A stretch of DNA of 64,000 nt from an uncultured Treponema sp. (GTDB lineage Bacteria > Spirochaetota > Spirochaetia > Treponematales > Treponemataceae), in the NCBI GenBank assembly GCA_937877535.1, contig CALFJF010000019.1, positions 62,001-126,000 of the forward strand, in the 5' to 3' direction. Under the pieces are notes generated by a model, which was not told where the DNA came from, did not search any database, and was given only the letters and a program-made list of their open reading frames with translations. Positions 44,883 through 53,179 of the stretch are shown here, piece by piece; within the stretch, counting starts at the first letter, position 1, and each line of letters opens with the position of its first letter. The position numbers and the translations under genes were made by a program.

Positions 44883-46539
44883 TTTTCTTGACTTTTCGGA
44901 CAAAAAATCTGACAGAAAACGCAACGCGCACCATTTTTCGAGGAAGACGTTTTTTTGACGGAATTGAAATGGAGTGTTTTTTTAAGACGATTTTTCTTGA
45001 ATAATCGAGCGAGGAAATCAACGATTTTGTGTCCGCGCTCTCCCACATTGCAACGCCGAGTTTTTCAAGGCTTTTTTTAACAAACCGTTCCGTCAAAGCG
45101 TTTTCGATTTCTGAACGGTTGTAAAATTTTCCGTGTTTTTTCACAAAATCAAGTGCCTCGCGTTCTTGCTCCGACACTTTTTTTGCATTTCCAAGACACA
45201 CGTCGCAGCCAGAACACGCCGTTTTTGAAGATTCAAAATCCGATAAATACGAAAGCAAAAATTCCCTTCGGCAAAACGAAGTCGAAGCGTAGGAAAGCAT
45301 CGCTTTTTCTCGCTCGCCTTTTCTTTTGAAAGCATACGAGTCGTCTGCGCTCCAAAGAAGCACTGACGAGGCTTTCTTCCCGTCCCGCCCCGCTCGCCCC
45401 GATTCTTGGCAAAACGCTTCAACGTTGCTGCTTGAATCCAAGTGTATTACCGAGCGAATGTTTGGCTTGTCAACGCCCATTCCGTAAGCACACGTTGCGC
45501 ACAAAATTCCGTCTTCGGAAGAAAAGAACCATTTTTCGATTTCCTTTTTGTCACTCGCGTCAAGTCCCGCGTGATAAAATCGCGCTCGCTCTGTTCCAAA
45601 TAATTCTGCGCACAGCCGCCCCATTTTCTCGGCTCGATTTCGCGTTGAACAAAAAATCAAAAGCGGTTTTTCCATTTTTGAAGAAAGAACGAGTGCGTCG
45701 TGCATTTTTGAAACCGACGGAAAAACAGAATATTGAATATTCGGACGGTCGCTTCCGCCACGAACCAAATGGAATTTTCCAGAAAAAAGAACGTCTCCCA
45801 CGCGAGAAAGAACGGCTGGACTTGCCGTTGCGGTGAACGCGCTTACGGCAGACGGTTTCAAATCGGCGATAATGTTTCCAAGCGTCAAGTACGCAGGGCG
45901 AAACGTGTCGCCCCATTCAGAAACGCAATGCGCCTCATCGACTGCAATGTGCGAAAAACCTATTTTTGAAAGACGCGCGAACACTTTTTTATTTTGCATG
46001 ATTTCTGGATTTGCAAGCGCGATTTTTGCCCCATTTTCAATTTTCAAAAAATTCTCTTCGCGCTCGCGCTCACTTTGCTCGCCACAAAAAACCGCCGCTT
46101 CAATTCCCGCCTCGTCCATTCTGCGCTTTTGGTCAGCCATCAGCGAAAGGAGCGGATAAAAAATGAGCGTTGGTTTTGGAAGAAGAAGCGCAGGAACTAA
46201 AAAACACATCGATTTTCCAGCACCCGTTGGAAGAATGACGATTTGATGAGAAAAATCGCTATTTCCTTTTGAGCCTAAAAGCACGTTTTCGATTACAAGT
46301 CGCTGCCACGGAAACAAAAATCGAACGCCAAAACGCTTTCGCGCCATATCATTCGCGCAATCATTGTCAATTTCGTTTTCGTCAAAAATCGTGTCAACAC
46401 AAGCGTCTTCAACGTCAATTTCCGTTAGCCATTTTGAAAACTGTTTGATTTTTGGAAAATCGCCTTCTTCCAAAAGAAATTGAAAATCCTCGCCTTTTGT
46501 TTTTTTCCATTCAGATTCGTAAAAGAGTTCTTCGTCCAT
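44806..46539 (-). CDS. recQ: RecQ-family ATP-dependent DNA helicase
   Basis: A 577-residue superfamily 2 helicase that unwinds DNA 3' to 5' in recombination repair. Motifs in order: Walker A ILPTGAGKSMCFL, DEAH box IAVDEAHCVSEWGDTFRPAY, SAFTATAS, LIFCSTRNRAEKM, and motif VI FCQESGRAGRDGKK. The RecQ zinc site follows (FCRREFLLSY then ACSGCDVCLG). There is an unusual N-terminal extension of about 70 residues and no clear HRDC domain. The last 45 residues (from about RLPRKMVRV) are basic and hydrophobic, overlap a gene on the other strand and look non-native, so the true C-terminus may be nearer 44930. No ribosome site is evident. Confidence 0.92.
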   Translation of the reverse strand: MDEELFYESEWKKTKGEDFQFLLEEGDFPKIKQFSKWLTEIDVEDACVDTIFDENEIDNDCANDMARKRFGVRFLFPWQRLVIENVLLGSKGNSDFSHQIVILPTGAGKSMCFLVPALLLPKPTLIFYPLLSLMADQKRRMDEAGIEAAVFCGEQSEREREENFLKIENGAKIALANPEIMQNKKVFARLSKIGFSHIAVDEAHCVSEWGDTFRPAYLTLGNIIADLKPSAVSAFTATASPAVLSRVGDVLFSGKFHLVRGGSDRPNIQYSVFPSVSKMHDALVLSSKMEKPLLIFCSTRNRAEKMGRLCAELFGTERARFYHAGLDASDKKEIEKWFFSSEDGILCATCAYGMGVDKPNIRSVIHLDSSSNVEAFCQESGRAGRDGKKASSVLLWSADDSYAFKRKGEREKAMLSYASTSFCRREFLLSYLSDFESSKTACSGCDVCLGNAKKVSEQEREALDFVKKHGKFYNRSEIENALTERFVKKSLEKLGVAMWESADTKSLISSLDYSRKIVLKKHSISIPSKKRLPRKMVRVAFSVRFFVRKVKKTMPLPQILLRLRFPAFLLAAGQTIS

Positions 46540-46583
46540 ATTTTTTAATTAGCGAAAAACGCTCGATTTTTTCAAAAACTCGC

Positions 46584-48239
46584 TCACAATTCGCTCAAAA
46601 ATTGTTCCGCTTGCGCATTTTTTACTTCTTTGAGAGAAAGAGCCGCCGAAAACAGTTCTTTTTCTGACGGAATCCACGGATATTTTTCAAAAAGAAACGC
46701 CGCCGTTTTTTTTATGCTTCCATCGTTTTTTTCAAACGCGGCAACAAAATCGGCATCAAAATCTTTTTTTAGAACCGAAAACGGCACAACGCTCGTTTGC
46801 TCAATTTCCCGAACGAGCCAGCGGTTTCCGTTAAATTCAAGGAACACGTTTTCTTTCTTTTTGTCGGCATGAATGAACGCGCCGTCGGTGTAAACAAAAA
46901 AATACTCCGCTTCACACATCGCCTTGCTTCCTTTTTTGAGCGGAACGCCGTTTTCTTCTTTGATTGGAGGATTTTTGTCCTTTTTTTTCGGAACGGGAAA
47001 ATACAAATCCGCGTCTTTTCCGTTGATTTTGAGATTTGTGATTCCCATTGCCCACCAATTTGAATGTACCGAGCGATTCAAAAAAAGCCACTGCTCGATT
47101 AAGGCAGTTCGGTCTTCTGTGCTGTATGACTCGCGCTCACGCGAAGAAACGTAAAAACCTGTCGTAATTTCAATCAAATCGCGCATTTTTCTTCCGCGGG
47201 CAATTTCTCGAAGATTTGGCACATCGGCGCGGTGAATAAACGTATAAAGCGAAACGGCTGTTTCTTCAGAAGTGAGTCCCGCGCTTGTGGCACGTTTTCC
47301 GCGCGCAGAAAGAAAACTCTGCGAAAACCAAGTCAAAAGAAGAGATGCAAGCGCAAAAACACAAAGGCGCGAACCGTTTCTGCGAAAAAAACGCTTTGTT
47401 TTTACGCGAAATTTCAGTTTTTTTTCAAAAGAAGACGTTTTTTTTGAAAAAAGAGCATCGGTTTCTTTTTTTGAAAAAAGAGCGCGTGAAAAATCCTCGA
47501 TGCGAAAATCAAGCGCGGAGCGGATTTTTTCTTGCCGTTTTTTCAAAATCGAAGCGTTTTCTAAGCGCGACCACCGCTCGCTTTTTTTTGTACCAAAATC
47601 AATCGGAATCGAAAGCGCGGAATCGATTGCTTGGCACAGCGATTTTTCGCAATCAGGACGCAAAACCGAAAGTGGCAAAAAATTGTGGTCAAAAATGTCC
47701 GCTTGCCTTTCGTACAACTCCTTTGAAACAAACGGAAAAGAGCCACACAAAGCACGATACGATACGACCGCGCGCGTAAAAAGCGGCTGCTCAAAATCGT
47801 TTAGACCTTCGTAAATAAAAAAACCGACTTTTTGCGAAAAGGTGCTGCGGTCATTTTTTGCGCACTGGAACAAAATCTTTGAAGGAAGGAAAAAAACTTT
47901 TTTTTCTGACACAAAAATGCCGAGCGCACCAACGCTTCCAATGGGAAGTTTTTGTTCAATCGCAAAAGTCAAAGCCTCGCAAACCGTTTTTGCAGCAGAA
48001 GCAACACACTCGCTTTTGTTTTCTTCAAAAATGTCAAAAAGACTTTTTGCGTCCTCGTCCAATTCTCCCAAAAACCAAACAGTTCCGTCGTCGCTTTCCT
48101 CCGTTCCAGAAAAACGCCATTCTTCAATGGTCGCCGTTTCTTTGTCAAACACAAATCCCGATTCTGACAAAATGTCAGAAAACCGCGTTTTTGCAAAGGA
48201 AATCGGAGAAAGAAAACTCGATATAATTTTTTGATTCAT
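46584..48239 (-). CDS. single-span membrane protein, possibly pseudokinase-like
   Basis: A 551-residue protein. The ATG at 48239 is chosen because the 58 upstream codons are Phe-rich non-coding-like sequence; no ribosome site is clear. Residues 1-280 are cytoplasmic, a helix lies at about 287-305 (CVFALASLLLTWFSQSFLSA), and about 245 residues are extracytoplasmic. The pattern GALGIFVSEKKVFFLPSKIL followed by TRAVVSYRALCGSFPF recalls the 'GNILV...' and 'LGVVLYELLTGxPPF' parts of Ser/Thr kinases, but no glycine loop, catalytic Lys, HRD or DFG is present. The kinase-helix-sensor layout fits bacterial receptor kinases. It is upstream of recQ by 44 bases. Function unknown. Confidence 0.72.
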   Translation of the reverse strand: MNQKIISSFLSPISFAKTRFSDILSESGFVFDKETATIEEWRFSGTEESDDGTVWFLGELDEDAKSLFDIFEENKSECVASAAKTVCEALTFAIEQKLPIGSVGALGIFVSEKKVFFLPSKILFQCAKNDRSTFSQKVGFFIYEGLNDFEQPLFTRAVVSYRALCGSFPFVSKELYERQADIFDHNFLPLSVLRPDCEKSLCQAIDSALSIPIDFGTKKSERWSRLENASILKKRQEKIRSALDFRIEDFSRALFSKKETDALFSKKTSSFEKKLKFRVKTKRFFRRNGSRLCVFALASLLLTWFSQSFLSARGKRATSAGLTSEETAVSLYTFIHRADVPNLREIARGRKMRDLIEITTGFYVSSRERESYSTEDRTALIEQWLFLNRSVHSNWWAMGITNLKINGKDADLYFPVPKKKDKNPPIKEENGVPLKKGSKAMCEAEYFFVYTDGAFIHADKKKENVFLEFNGNRWLVREIEQTSVVPFSVLKKDFDADFVAAFEKNDGSIKKTAAFLFEKYPWIPSEKELFSAALSLKEVKNAQAEQFLSEL

Positions 48240-48321
48240 ACATAAAATGTAATGAAAAATCAAAAAGTCGGCGAGTAAAAAGAAGAAAAAGCATTTTGAC
48301 AAAAATCGAAAAAATGTCATA

Positions 48322-48350
48322 TTGACGAAAAACCTTGTAGTGTCTACACT
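48322..48350 (+). promoter_or_regulatory. promoter of the carboxyltransferase gene
   Basis: TTGACG (48322-48327), a 17-base spacer and TACACT (48345-48350). Transcription would start near 48357; an AAAGGGG ribosome site lies just before the ATG at 48387. Confidence 0.7.
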
Positions 48351-48386
48351 TTTTTTGTTCGACTGAAAAAATAAAGGGGAAAAATA

Positions 48387-49907
48387 ATGGAATACAATCT
48401 TGAAAAACAACACTCAAAGGGAAAACTCCACGCGATAGAGAGAATCAACGCGATTCTCGACGAAGGAAGCTTCATGGAGATTTACTCGGCGGCTCGCCAC
48501 CAGTGCGCGAACTTCGGCATGGACAAGAAGGATTTGCCCTACGACGGCGTAATCACGGGCTTCGGGACGATACACGGAAGAAAGGTGGCGATTTACTCGC
48601 AGGACTTCACCGTTCAAGGCGGCTCGCTCGGGAAGGTCCACGGGCAGAAAATCGCCGAGGTCATCGCGAAGGCGGTCGAGATGAAATGCCCCGTCATCGG
48701 GGTGAACGACTCGGGCGGCGCGAGAATCCCCGAGGGCGTGGACGCGCTCTGCGGCTACGGGGACATCTTCTACCAGAACGTCCGGGCATCGGGGGTCGTC
48801 CCGCAGATTTCGATAATCGCAGGCCCGTGCGCAGGCGGCGCGGTGTACTCGCCCGGGCTCACGGACTTCATCTTCACCGTCGACAGCATCTCGCAGATGT
48901 TCATCACCGGGCCGAAGGTCGTCAAGCAGGTGATGTTCATGGACATCACCGAGGAGGACTTGGGCGGGGCGGCAATCCACTCGCAGAAGTCGGGGGTCGC
49001 GCACTTCAGGTGCGGGAGCGAGAGCGAGTGCTACGAGAAGGTCAGGAGGCTCCTCGACTACATCCCCCACTTCTACGGCGACAAAACGCCATTTCAAGAA
49101 AAACGAATCGAAAAAAAAGGACTGTTTGGAACAAAAAGCGAACCTTCGTTCAAATTCAGCCAGAGTAAAGAAGAAGCGATGAAAACCGTTCTTCCAGAGG
49201 ACACAAAAAAAGGCTACGACATAAAAAGCGTCATACAAAATGTCGCGGACGACGACTCGTTCTTCGAGGTCGAATCGGAGTTCGCGGGGAACGCCGTCAC
49301 GGGGTTCGCGAAAATCGAGGGAAAGACCGTCGGCATCGTGGCGAACAACCCCGGCGTGTTCGGCGGGCTTTTGAACTGCGACGCTTCCGACAAAATCGCC
49401 AGGCACGTCCGCTACTGCGACTGCTACGACATTCCGCTGCTCACGTTCGTCGATGTGCCGGGCTTCCTGCCGGGGCCGCAGGAGGAGCAGAAGGGAATCA
49501 TCCGCCACGGCGCGAAGGTCCTCTACGCATACTCCGAGGCGTCCGTGCCTAAGGTCACGGTCATCACGCGCAAGGCGTACGGCGGCGCGTACATAGCGAT
49601 GTGCTCGAAGCACCTCGGCGCGGACTTCGTGTACGCCTGGCCGAAGGCGGAAATCGCCGTCATGGGCGCGGAGGGCGCAATCGGAATCCTGTACGCGAAA
49701 GAAGCCGACCCCGCAATAAAAGCGCAAAAAGGCGAAGAATACCGACAGACATTTATGACGCCGACAATCGCCGCGCAGCGCGACTACATCTCGGCGGTAA
49801 TCTCCCCCGAGGAAACGAGAAGCCGCGTCGCGCAGAGCCTTCGGTTGCTTGAAGGAAAAACGGGAGCGGACAAGGTTCAGCGAAAGCACGGAAACATACC
49901 CCTGTAA
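48387..49907 (+). CDS. acyl-CoA carboxyltransferase (propionyl-CoA carboxylase beta / methylmalonyl-CoA decarboxylase alpha type)
   Basis: A 506-residue biotin-dependent carboxyltransferase with two crotonase-like halves. Landmarks are the N-terminal half DFTVQGGSLGKVHGQKI, DSGGARIPEGVDALCGYGDI and GPCAGGAVYSPGLTDF; the C-terminal half has NNPGVFGGLLNCDASDKIAR, DVPGFLPGPQEEQKGIIRHG, KAYGGAYIAMCSKHLGADF and AEIAVMGAEGAIGILY. It moves a carboxyl group between biotin and propionyl/methylmalonyl-CoA. No biotin carrier or sodium-pump subunits are next to it, so carboxylase versus decarboxylase cannot be decided. Base use is striking: long blocks are far richer in G/C-ending codons (GGG, CTC, AAG, AGG) than the rest of the window, separated by normal AT-rich stretches. 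It is monocistronic with its own promoter and terminator. Confidence 0.93.
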   Translation: MEYNLEKQHSKGKLHAIERINAILDEGSFMEIYSAARHQCANFGMDKKDLPYDGVITGFGTIHGRKVAIYSQDFTVQGGSLGKVHGQKIAEVIAKAVEMKCPVIGVNDSGGARIPEGVDALCGYGDIFYQNVRASGVVPQISIIAGPCAGGAVYSPGLTDFIFTVDSISQMFITGPKVVKQVMFMDITEEDLGGAAIHSQKSGVAHFRCGSESECYEKVRRLLDYIPHFYGDKTPFQEKRIEKKGLFGTKSEPSFKFSQSKEEAMKTVLPEDTKKGYDIKSVIQNVADDDSFFEVESEFAGNAVTGFAKIEGKTVGIVANNPGVFGGLLNCDASDKIARHVRYCDCYDIPLLTFVDVPGFLPGPQEEQKGIIRHGAKVLYAYSEASVPKVTVITRKAYGGAYIAMCSKHLGADFVYAWPKAEIAVMGAEGAIGILYAKEADPAIKAQKGEEYRQTFMTPTIAAQRDYISAVISPEETRSRVAQSLRLLEGKTGADKVQRKHGNIPL

Positions 49908-49920
49908 AACGCACTATTTC

Positions 49921-49947
49921 AAAAAGGGCTAAACGCCCTTTTTTTTG
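49921..49947 (+). terminator. intrinsic terminator of the carboxyltransferase gene
   Basis: AAAAAGGGC (49921-49929) and GCCCTTTTT (49935-49943) with a 5-base loop and an extended T run. The A tract on the other side may also let it stop the minus-strand lipoprotein gene ending at 49970. Confidence 0.85.
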
Positions 49948-49969
49948 TGCCTTTGTGAAAAAATTCGCG

Positions 49970-50371
49970 TCAGTTTACGCCCTCCCCTATTTCTGAAAAA
50001 GAGCCAAAATAATCGTGCCAAACAGAACCGTCTTCGTATCGTATTTCAAGGATTTTTATTGAAAACGGCGCGCCTTCTTCATTTTCTGCTTCTTCGCCAA
50101 GCGAAATGGAAAGAAGAGCCGATGAGTTTTCTGGAATAAACTCCAAAACGCGCACGCTCAAAGGCTCGCTCTGCGCTTCTTCAAAAGAAATCGTCAAAGA
50201 TAATTCACAAGCGGCGACAGAAGCATGATTTGAAAACGTAAAACGCGCGTTTTCTCCGTCTAAAACAGAATCTTCAATGCTGTACGGGCACCGAGGAAGG
50301 AGTGACGCGCACGAAAAAAACGGCAGCAAGGCAAAAGACGCAAGCAAAAAGGATTTCAATGAGCGATTCAT
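49970..50371 (-). CDS. small lipoprotein
   Basis: A 133-residue protein with TTGGAGGG before the ATG and a lipobox LLPFFSC giving a lipidated Cys at about residue 21. The mature part is a small beta-rich domain (ARFTFSNHASVAACELSLTI; IKILEIRYEDGSVWHDYFGS) that resembles an Ig-like fold. No family recognised. Its ATG overlaps the stop of the upstream gene (ATGA), so the two are translationally coupled. Confidence 0.78.
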   Translation of the reverse strand: MNRSLKSFLLASFALLPFFSCASLLPRCPYSIEDSVLDGENARFTFSNHASVAACELSLTISFEEAQSEPLSVRVLEFIPENSSALLSISLGEEAENEEGAPFSIKILEIRYEDGSVWHDYFGSFSEIGEGVN

Positions 50372-50907
50372 TTTTGCCCTCCAAAAATATCACTGTTTTC
50401 ATAAAGGAATGGAAGCAAATCCGTTTCGCCGTCAACAGAAAAATGAACGCGAATCGAAGAAAAGCCTGCGCAATTATCGATGAACAATTTTTTGATTCCA
50501 ATCGAACGAAATTGAAAAAGCGCGTCAGAAATTACGCCAAGCACTTTTTCCAAAAGAAGCGAATCGCATTGAAACAAAATCATCTGCCCATTTTCAATTT
50601 CGCGACAATAAAGCACGTCGGCTCCGCTTTCAAAAAGCCTTTTGCTTAAAAAAGGCAAAATATACGCCGTTTGTGCATTTTTTTTGCCACGCTCAAACGG
50701 TTTTCGTTTTTTTCTTGAAACAAGGCTACAAAGCACTTCGCCTGCGCAAAGCGAAAACACGGCGCACGACTTTGACACAACATCTTCTGCTTTTATTCCA
50801 AAAACCGACAGAGAAACGCTCCCGTCTTCCCACGAAAAACTCGTAACGCGCCCAACATGATGGCGTATACTCGTAAACAAATTTGAAATATCCTTAAATG
50901 CGCTCAT
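50368..50907 (-). CDS. conserved-looking protein of unknown function
   Basis: A 179-residue cytoplasmic protein. The ATG at 50907 has CGGAGGAA upstream and is preferred over a start 17 codons earlier. It appears alpha/beta, with hydrophobic strands (CAVFSLCAGEVLCSLVSRKK; MILFQCDSLLLEKVLGVISD) and no signal peptide. No family recognised. It is coupled to the small lipoprotein gene by a 4-base overlap and diverges from corA. The 228 bases between it and corA contain no gene and must hold both promoters. Confidence 0.72.
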   Translation of the reverse strand: MSAFKDISNLFTSIRHHVGRVTSFSWEDGSVSLSVFGIKAEDVVSKSCAVFSLCAGEVLCSLVSRKKRKPFERGKKNAQTAYILPFLSKRLFESGADVLYCREIENGQMILFQCDSLLLEKVLGVISDALFQFRSIGIKKLFIDNCAGFSSIRVHFSVDGETDLLPFLYENSDIFGGQK

Positions 50908-51135
50908 TTTTTCCTCCGAGCAAAAAATTCTTTTTTCATGCACCAAGAAATTGCTCAAAAATGCAGGATTTTTGCAAAAAATGCGGATAATTTTTCGTTA
51001 TACACGATTTTCAAAACAGATTCTCTTTTAGAAGAAAATAGGACACAAAACGGGCAATATGTTAAGATAAAAGCAGTTTTCACATTTCATTTTCAAACCT
51101 ATTTCTATTGAAAATTGGACTTGGAGATTTTTTAG

Positions 51136-52113
51136 ATGGTACGGTACTGGCAAGAGAAAAACGGCAGACTCGAAAGCGTAAAAAAGGACGAAATCGACAA
51201 AAAAGCGCGACTGTGGGTTGACGCACGCAACGTTACACAAGAAGAGATTGCCGCGCTTGAAAGCGATTTTTCGCTTGACCCCGAACTTCTTTTGGACGTT
51301 CTTGACCCTGACGAGTTGTCGCGAATCGAAGAATGGGACGATTGCGCGCTTTCGATTATGCGGCTTCCCGTTTTTAATCCGGGGGCAGACGTGTGCTATA
51401 CAACGGCTCCGCTTGGCGCGGCTGTTTTTAGCGACAAAATAATCACTGTATGCTGGACAGATTGCGAGGTTTTGCGTGACATTGCCGCAAACAGAATAAA
51501 AGGGCTTACGCTCAACGATTTTCCCGCCTTTGTAATTAGAACGCTTGCGCGGGCGGACGCGATGTTTTTGAGATACCTCAAAGAAATAAATCGGCGGACG
51601 ATTTCGATTCAAGACGAACTGCACGAGTCGATTGAAAATGCCGAACTTTTGCAACTCCTCAACATCGAAAAATCGCTCACGTATTTTACGACTTCGCTCA
51701 AATCGAACCAACTGCTTCTTGAAAAAATCAGAAGAACAAAAATCCTAAAACTCGACATCGAAGATAAAGAATGGCTCGACGACGTTGAAATTGATAACAG
51801 ACAGGCAATGGAAATGGCGGCAACGTACAGTCAAATTACGTCAGGCATAATGGACGCGGTTTCAAGCCTCATCTCAAACAACATGAATGTCATAATGAAA
51901 AAACTCACCGTCATCTCGCTCGTGATGATGGTCATTTCGTTCATAACGAGTTTTTGGGGCATGAACATTCGCCTTCCATGGAGCGGAGAGGACAGTTGGA
52001 GCGGTTTTTTTGCAATAATCGCAATTTGCGCGCTGAGCGCAACGGCTTCGTATTTGCTTCTCAACCTCGACTCAAAAACAAAAAACGGCTTTCTAAGGAG
52101 AAAAAGAAAATGA
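51136..52113 (+). CDS. corA: CorA-family magnesium/divalent-cation transporter
   Basis: A 325-residue protein with TTGGAG before the ATG. A cytoplasmic alpha/beta domain and long helix fill residues 1-255. Two C-terminal helices follow (about 256-276 and 288-310), with the signature Gly-Met-Asn at 275-277 in FWGMNIRLPW that forms the selectivity filter. It works as a homopentamer in the inner membrane. No magnesium-sensing riboswitch was recognised upstream. Its stop overlaps the start of the following FGE-fold gene (ATGA). Confidence 0.93.
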   Translation: MVRYWQEKNGRLESVKKDEIDKKARLWVDARNVTQEEIAALESDFSLDPELLLDVLDPDELSRIEEWDDCALSIMRLPVFNPGADVCYTTAPLGAAVFSDKIITVCWTDCEVLRDIAANRIKGLTLNDFPAFVIRTLARADAMFLRYLKEINRRTISIQDELHESIENAELLQLLNIEKSLTYFTTSLKSNQLLLEKIRRTKILKLDIEDKEWLDDVEIDNRQAMEMAATYSQITSGIMDAVSSLISNNMNVIMKKLTVISLVMMVISFITSFWGMNIRLPWSGEDSWSGFFAIIAICALSATASYLLLNLDSKTKNGFLRRKRK

Positions 52114-53147
52114 AAAAAATCTTAAAAAATGCGGCAATTTGTTTTTTTCTGCTTTTGCTTTTTGGAGCAGTTTGGGCGCAGGAGTTTTTTCGTTCGGCGG
52201 AAATGCAAAGCGCAAAAAGGGAAGAATCGGCGGAAAGCGCGTATCTTCGCGGAATCGACTGGAATCCGATTGCGCTCACGCTCGTTGGAGCAGAAAACTC
52301 AAAAAGCGAAACGTTCAAAATCGGGGAAGGAAATCAGTCTTGGGCTGAAAAACGCACCGTTGAACCGTTTTTTCTCAATCGCTACGAAACGACTTACGGG
52401 CTGTGGTATTCCACAAAAAGTGTCGCAGAGCAAATCGGCTACGTTTTTTTGCACAAAGGTCGCGGTGGTTCTTTTGGAAAAACGGGGGCAGAAAGCGACG
52501 AACGAACGGAATTCCAACCCGTAACGTTTATTTCTTGGCACGACGCAATTGTGTGGTGCAACGCGCTGTCTGAAATCCACGCGCTTGAGCCTTGCTACAC
52601 ATACAAAGGCGAGGTTTTGCGCGACTCCACGGATTCTTCGCGCGTGGATTTAGCAGAATGTAACTGGAAAGCGAACGGGTATCGGCTTCCAACCGAAGCG
52701 GAGTGGGAATACGCTGCACGAAAAGTCGCGGGAGGATTTTGCAGCGGAGAATTATCAAGCGGTCAAGCGTTTTCGACCGACGACGAAGTTCTTTTGAGCG
52801 AAGACGACGTTTCTTGGACGCTTTCCAATTCAAAGCGAACGCACGTTGTAGGAACGGCTGGAACCTTGTCGTCATTGATTCCTGGAAGTGGCAACGCAAA
52901 TTATTGCGGGATTTTTGACATGAGCGGCAACGTCAGCGAATTTTGCTGGGACTGGTTTGAGCCAAAATATGCTGAAGAAAAAAACGGCAAACGAGCAACA
53001 GGACCTGCAATCGGAATTGACCGCGTGAATCGCGGCGGGTCTTTTAGTCCAAACACGATGTTTGCCGCCACTGGCGACCGATTCCACCTAGACCCAAACG
53101 AATTTTACGATTACACAGGATTTAGAATCGCCCGCTCCGCTCGATAA
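52110..53147 (+). CDS. periplasmic FGE-sulfatase-fold protein without the catalytic cysteines
   Basis: A 345-residue protein. The ATG at 52110 has AAGGAG upstream and starts a signal peptide ending GAVWA-QE; the frame is open for 52 earlier codons inside corA, which are excluded. The mature protein has the formylglycine-generating-enzyme fold: LNRYETTYGLWY, PVTFISWHDAIVWCNALSE, YRLPTEAEWEYAAR, FDMSGNVSEFCWDW, VNRGGSF and a final GFRIARS. The RGGS..C...CR region with the paired catalytic Cys of true FGE is replaced by SPNTMFAATGDRFH, so sulfatase activation is unlikely. Many such proteins are binding or structural modules. It is translationally coupled to corA. Confidence 0.9.
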   Translation: MKKILKNAAICFFLLLLFGAVWAQEFFRSAEMQSAKREESAESAYLRGIDWNPIALTLVGAENSKSETFKIGEGNQSWAEKRTVEPFFLNRYETTYGLWYSTKSVAEQIGYVFLHKGRGGSFGKTGAESDERTEFQPVTFISWHDAIVWCNALSEIHALEPCYTYKGEVLRDSTDSSRVDLAECNWKANGYRLPTEAEWEYAARKVAGGFCSGELSSGQAFSTDDEVLLSEDDVSWTLSNSKRTHVVGTAGTLSSLIPGSGNANYCGIFDMSGNVSEFCWDWFEPKYAEEKNGKRATGPAIGIDRVNRGGSFSPNTMFAATGDRFHLDPNEFYDYTGFRIARSAR

Positions 53148-53179
53148 AAAACTAACAGTGCGCTACTCGTTTTTGCGTT

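Noticed and set aside
48414..49889. Long open frame of 491 codons on the minus strand opposite the carboxyltransferase gene
   Set aside because: It mirrors the GC-rich codon blocks of the real gene, has a residue composition dominated by Arg, Asp, His and Val without domain motifs, and lacks a ribosome site. The plus-strand frame is a clear known enzyme.
50908..51135. Possible magnesium riboswitch upstream of corA
   Set aside because: The 228 bases are AT-rich with no recognisable M-box helices or terminator/antiterminator pair.
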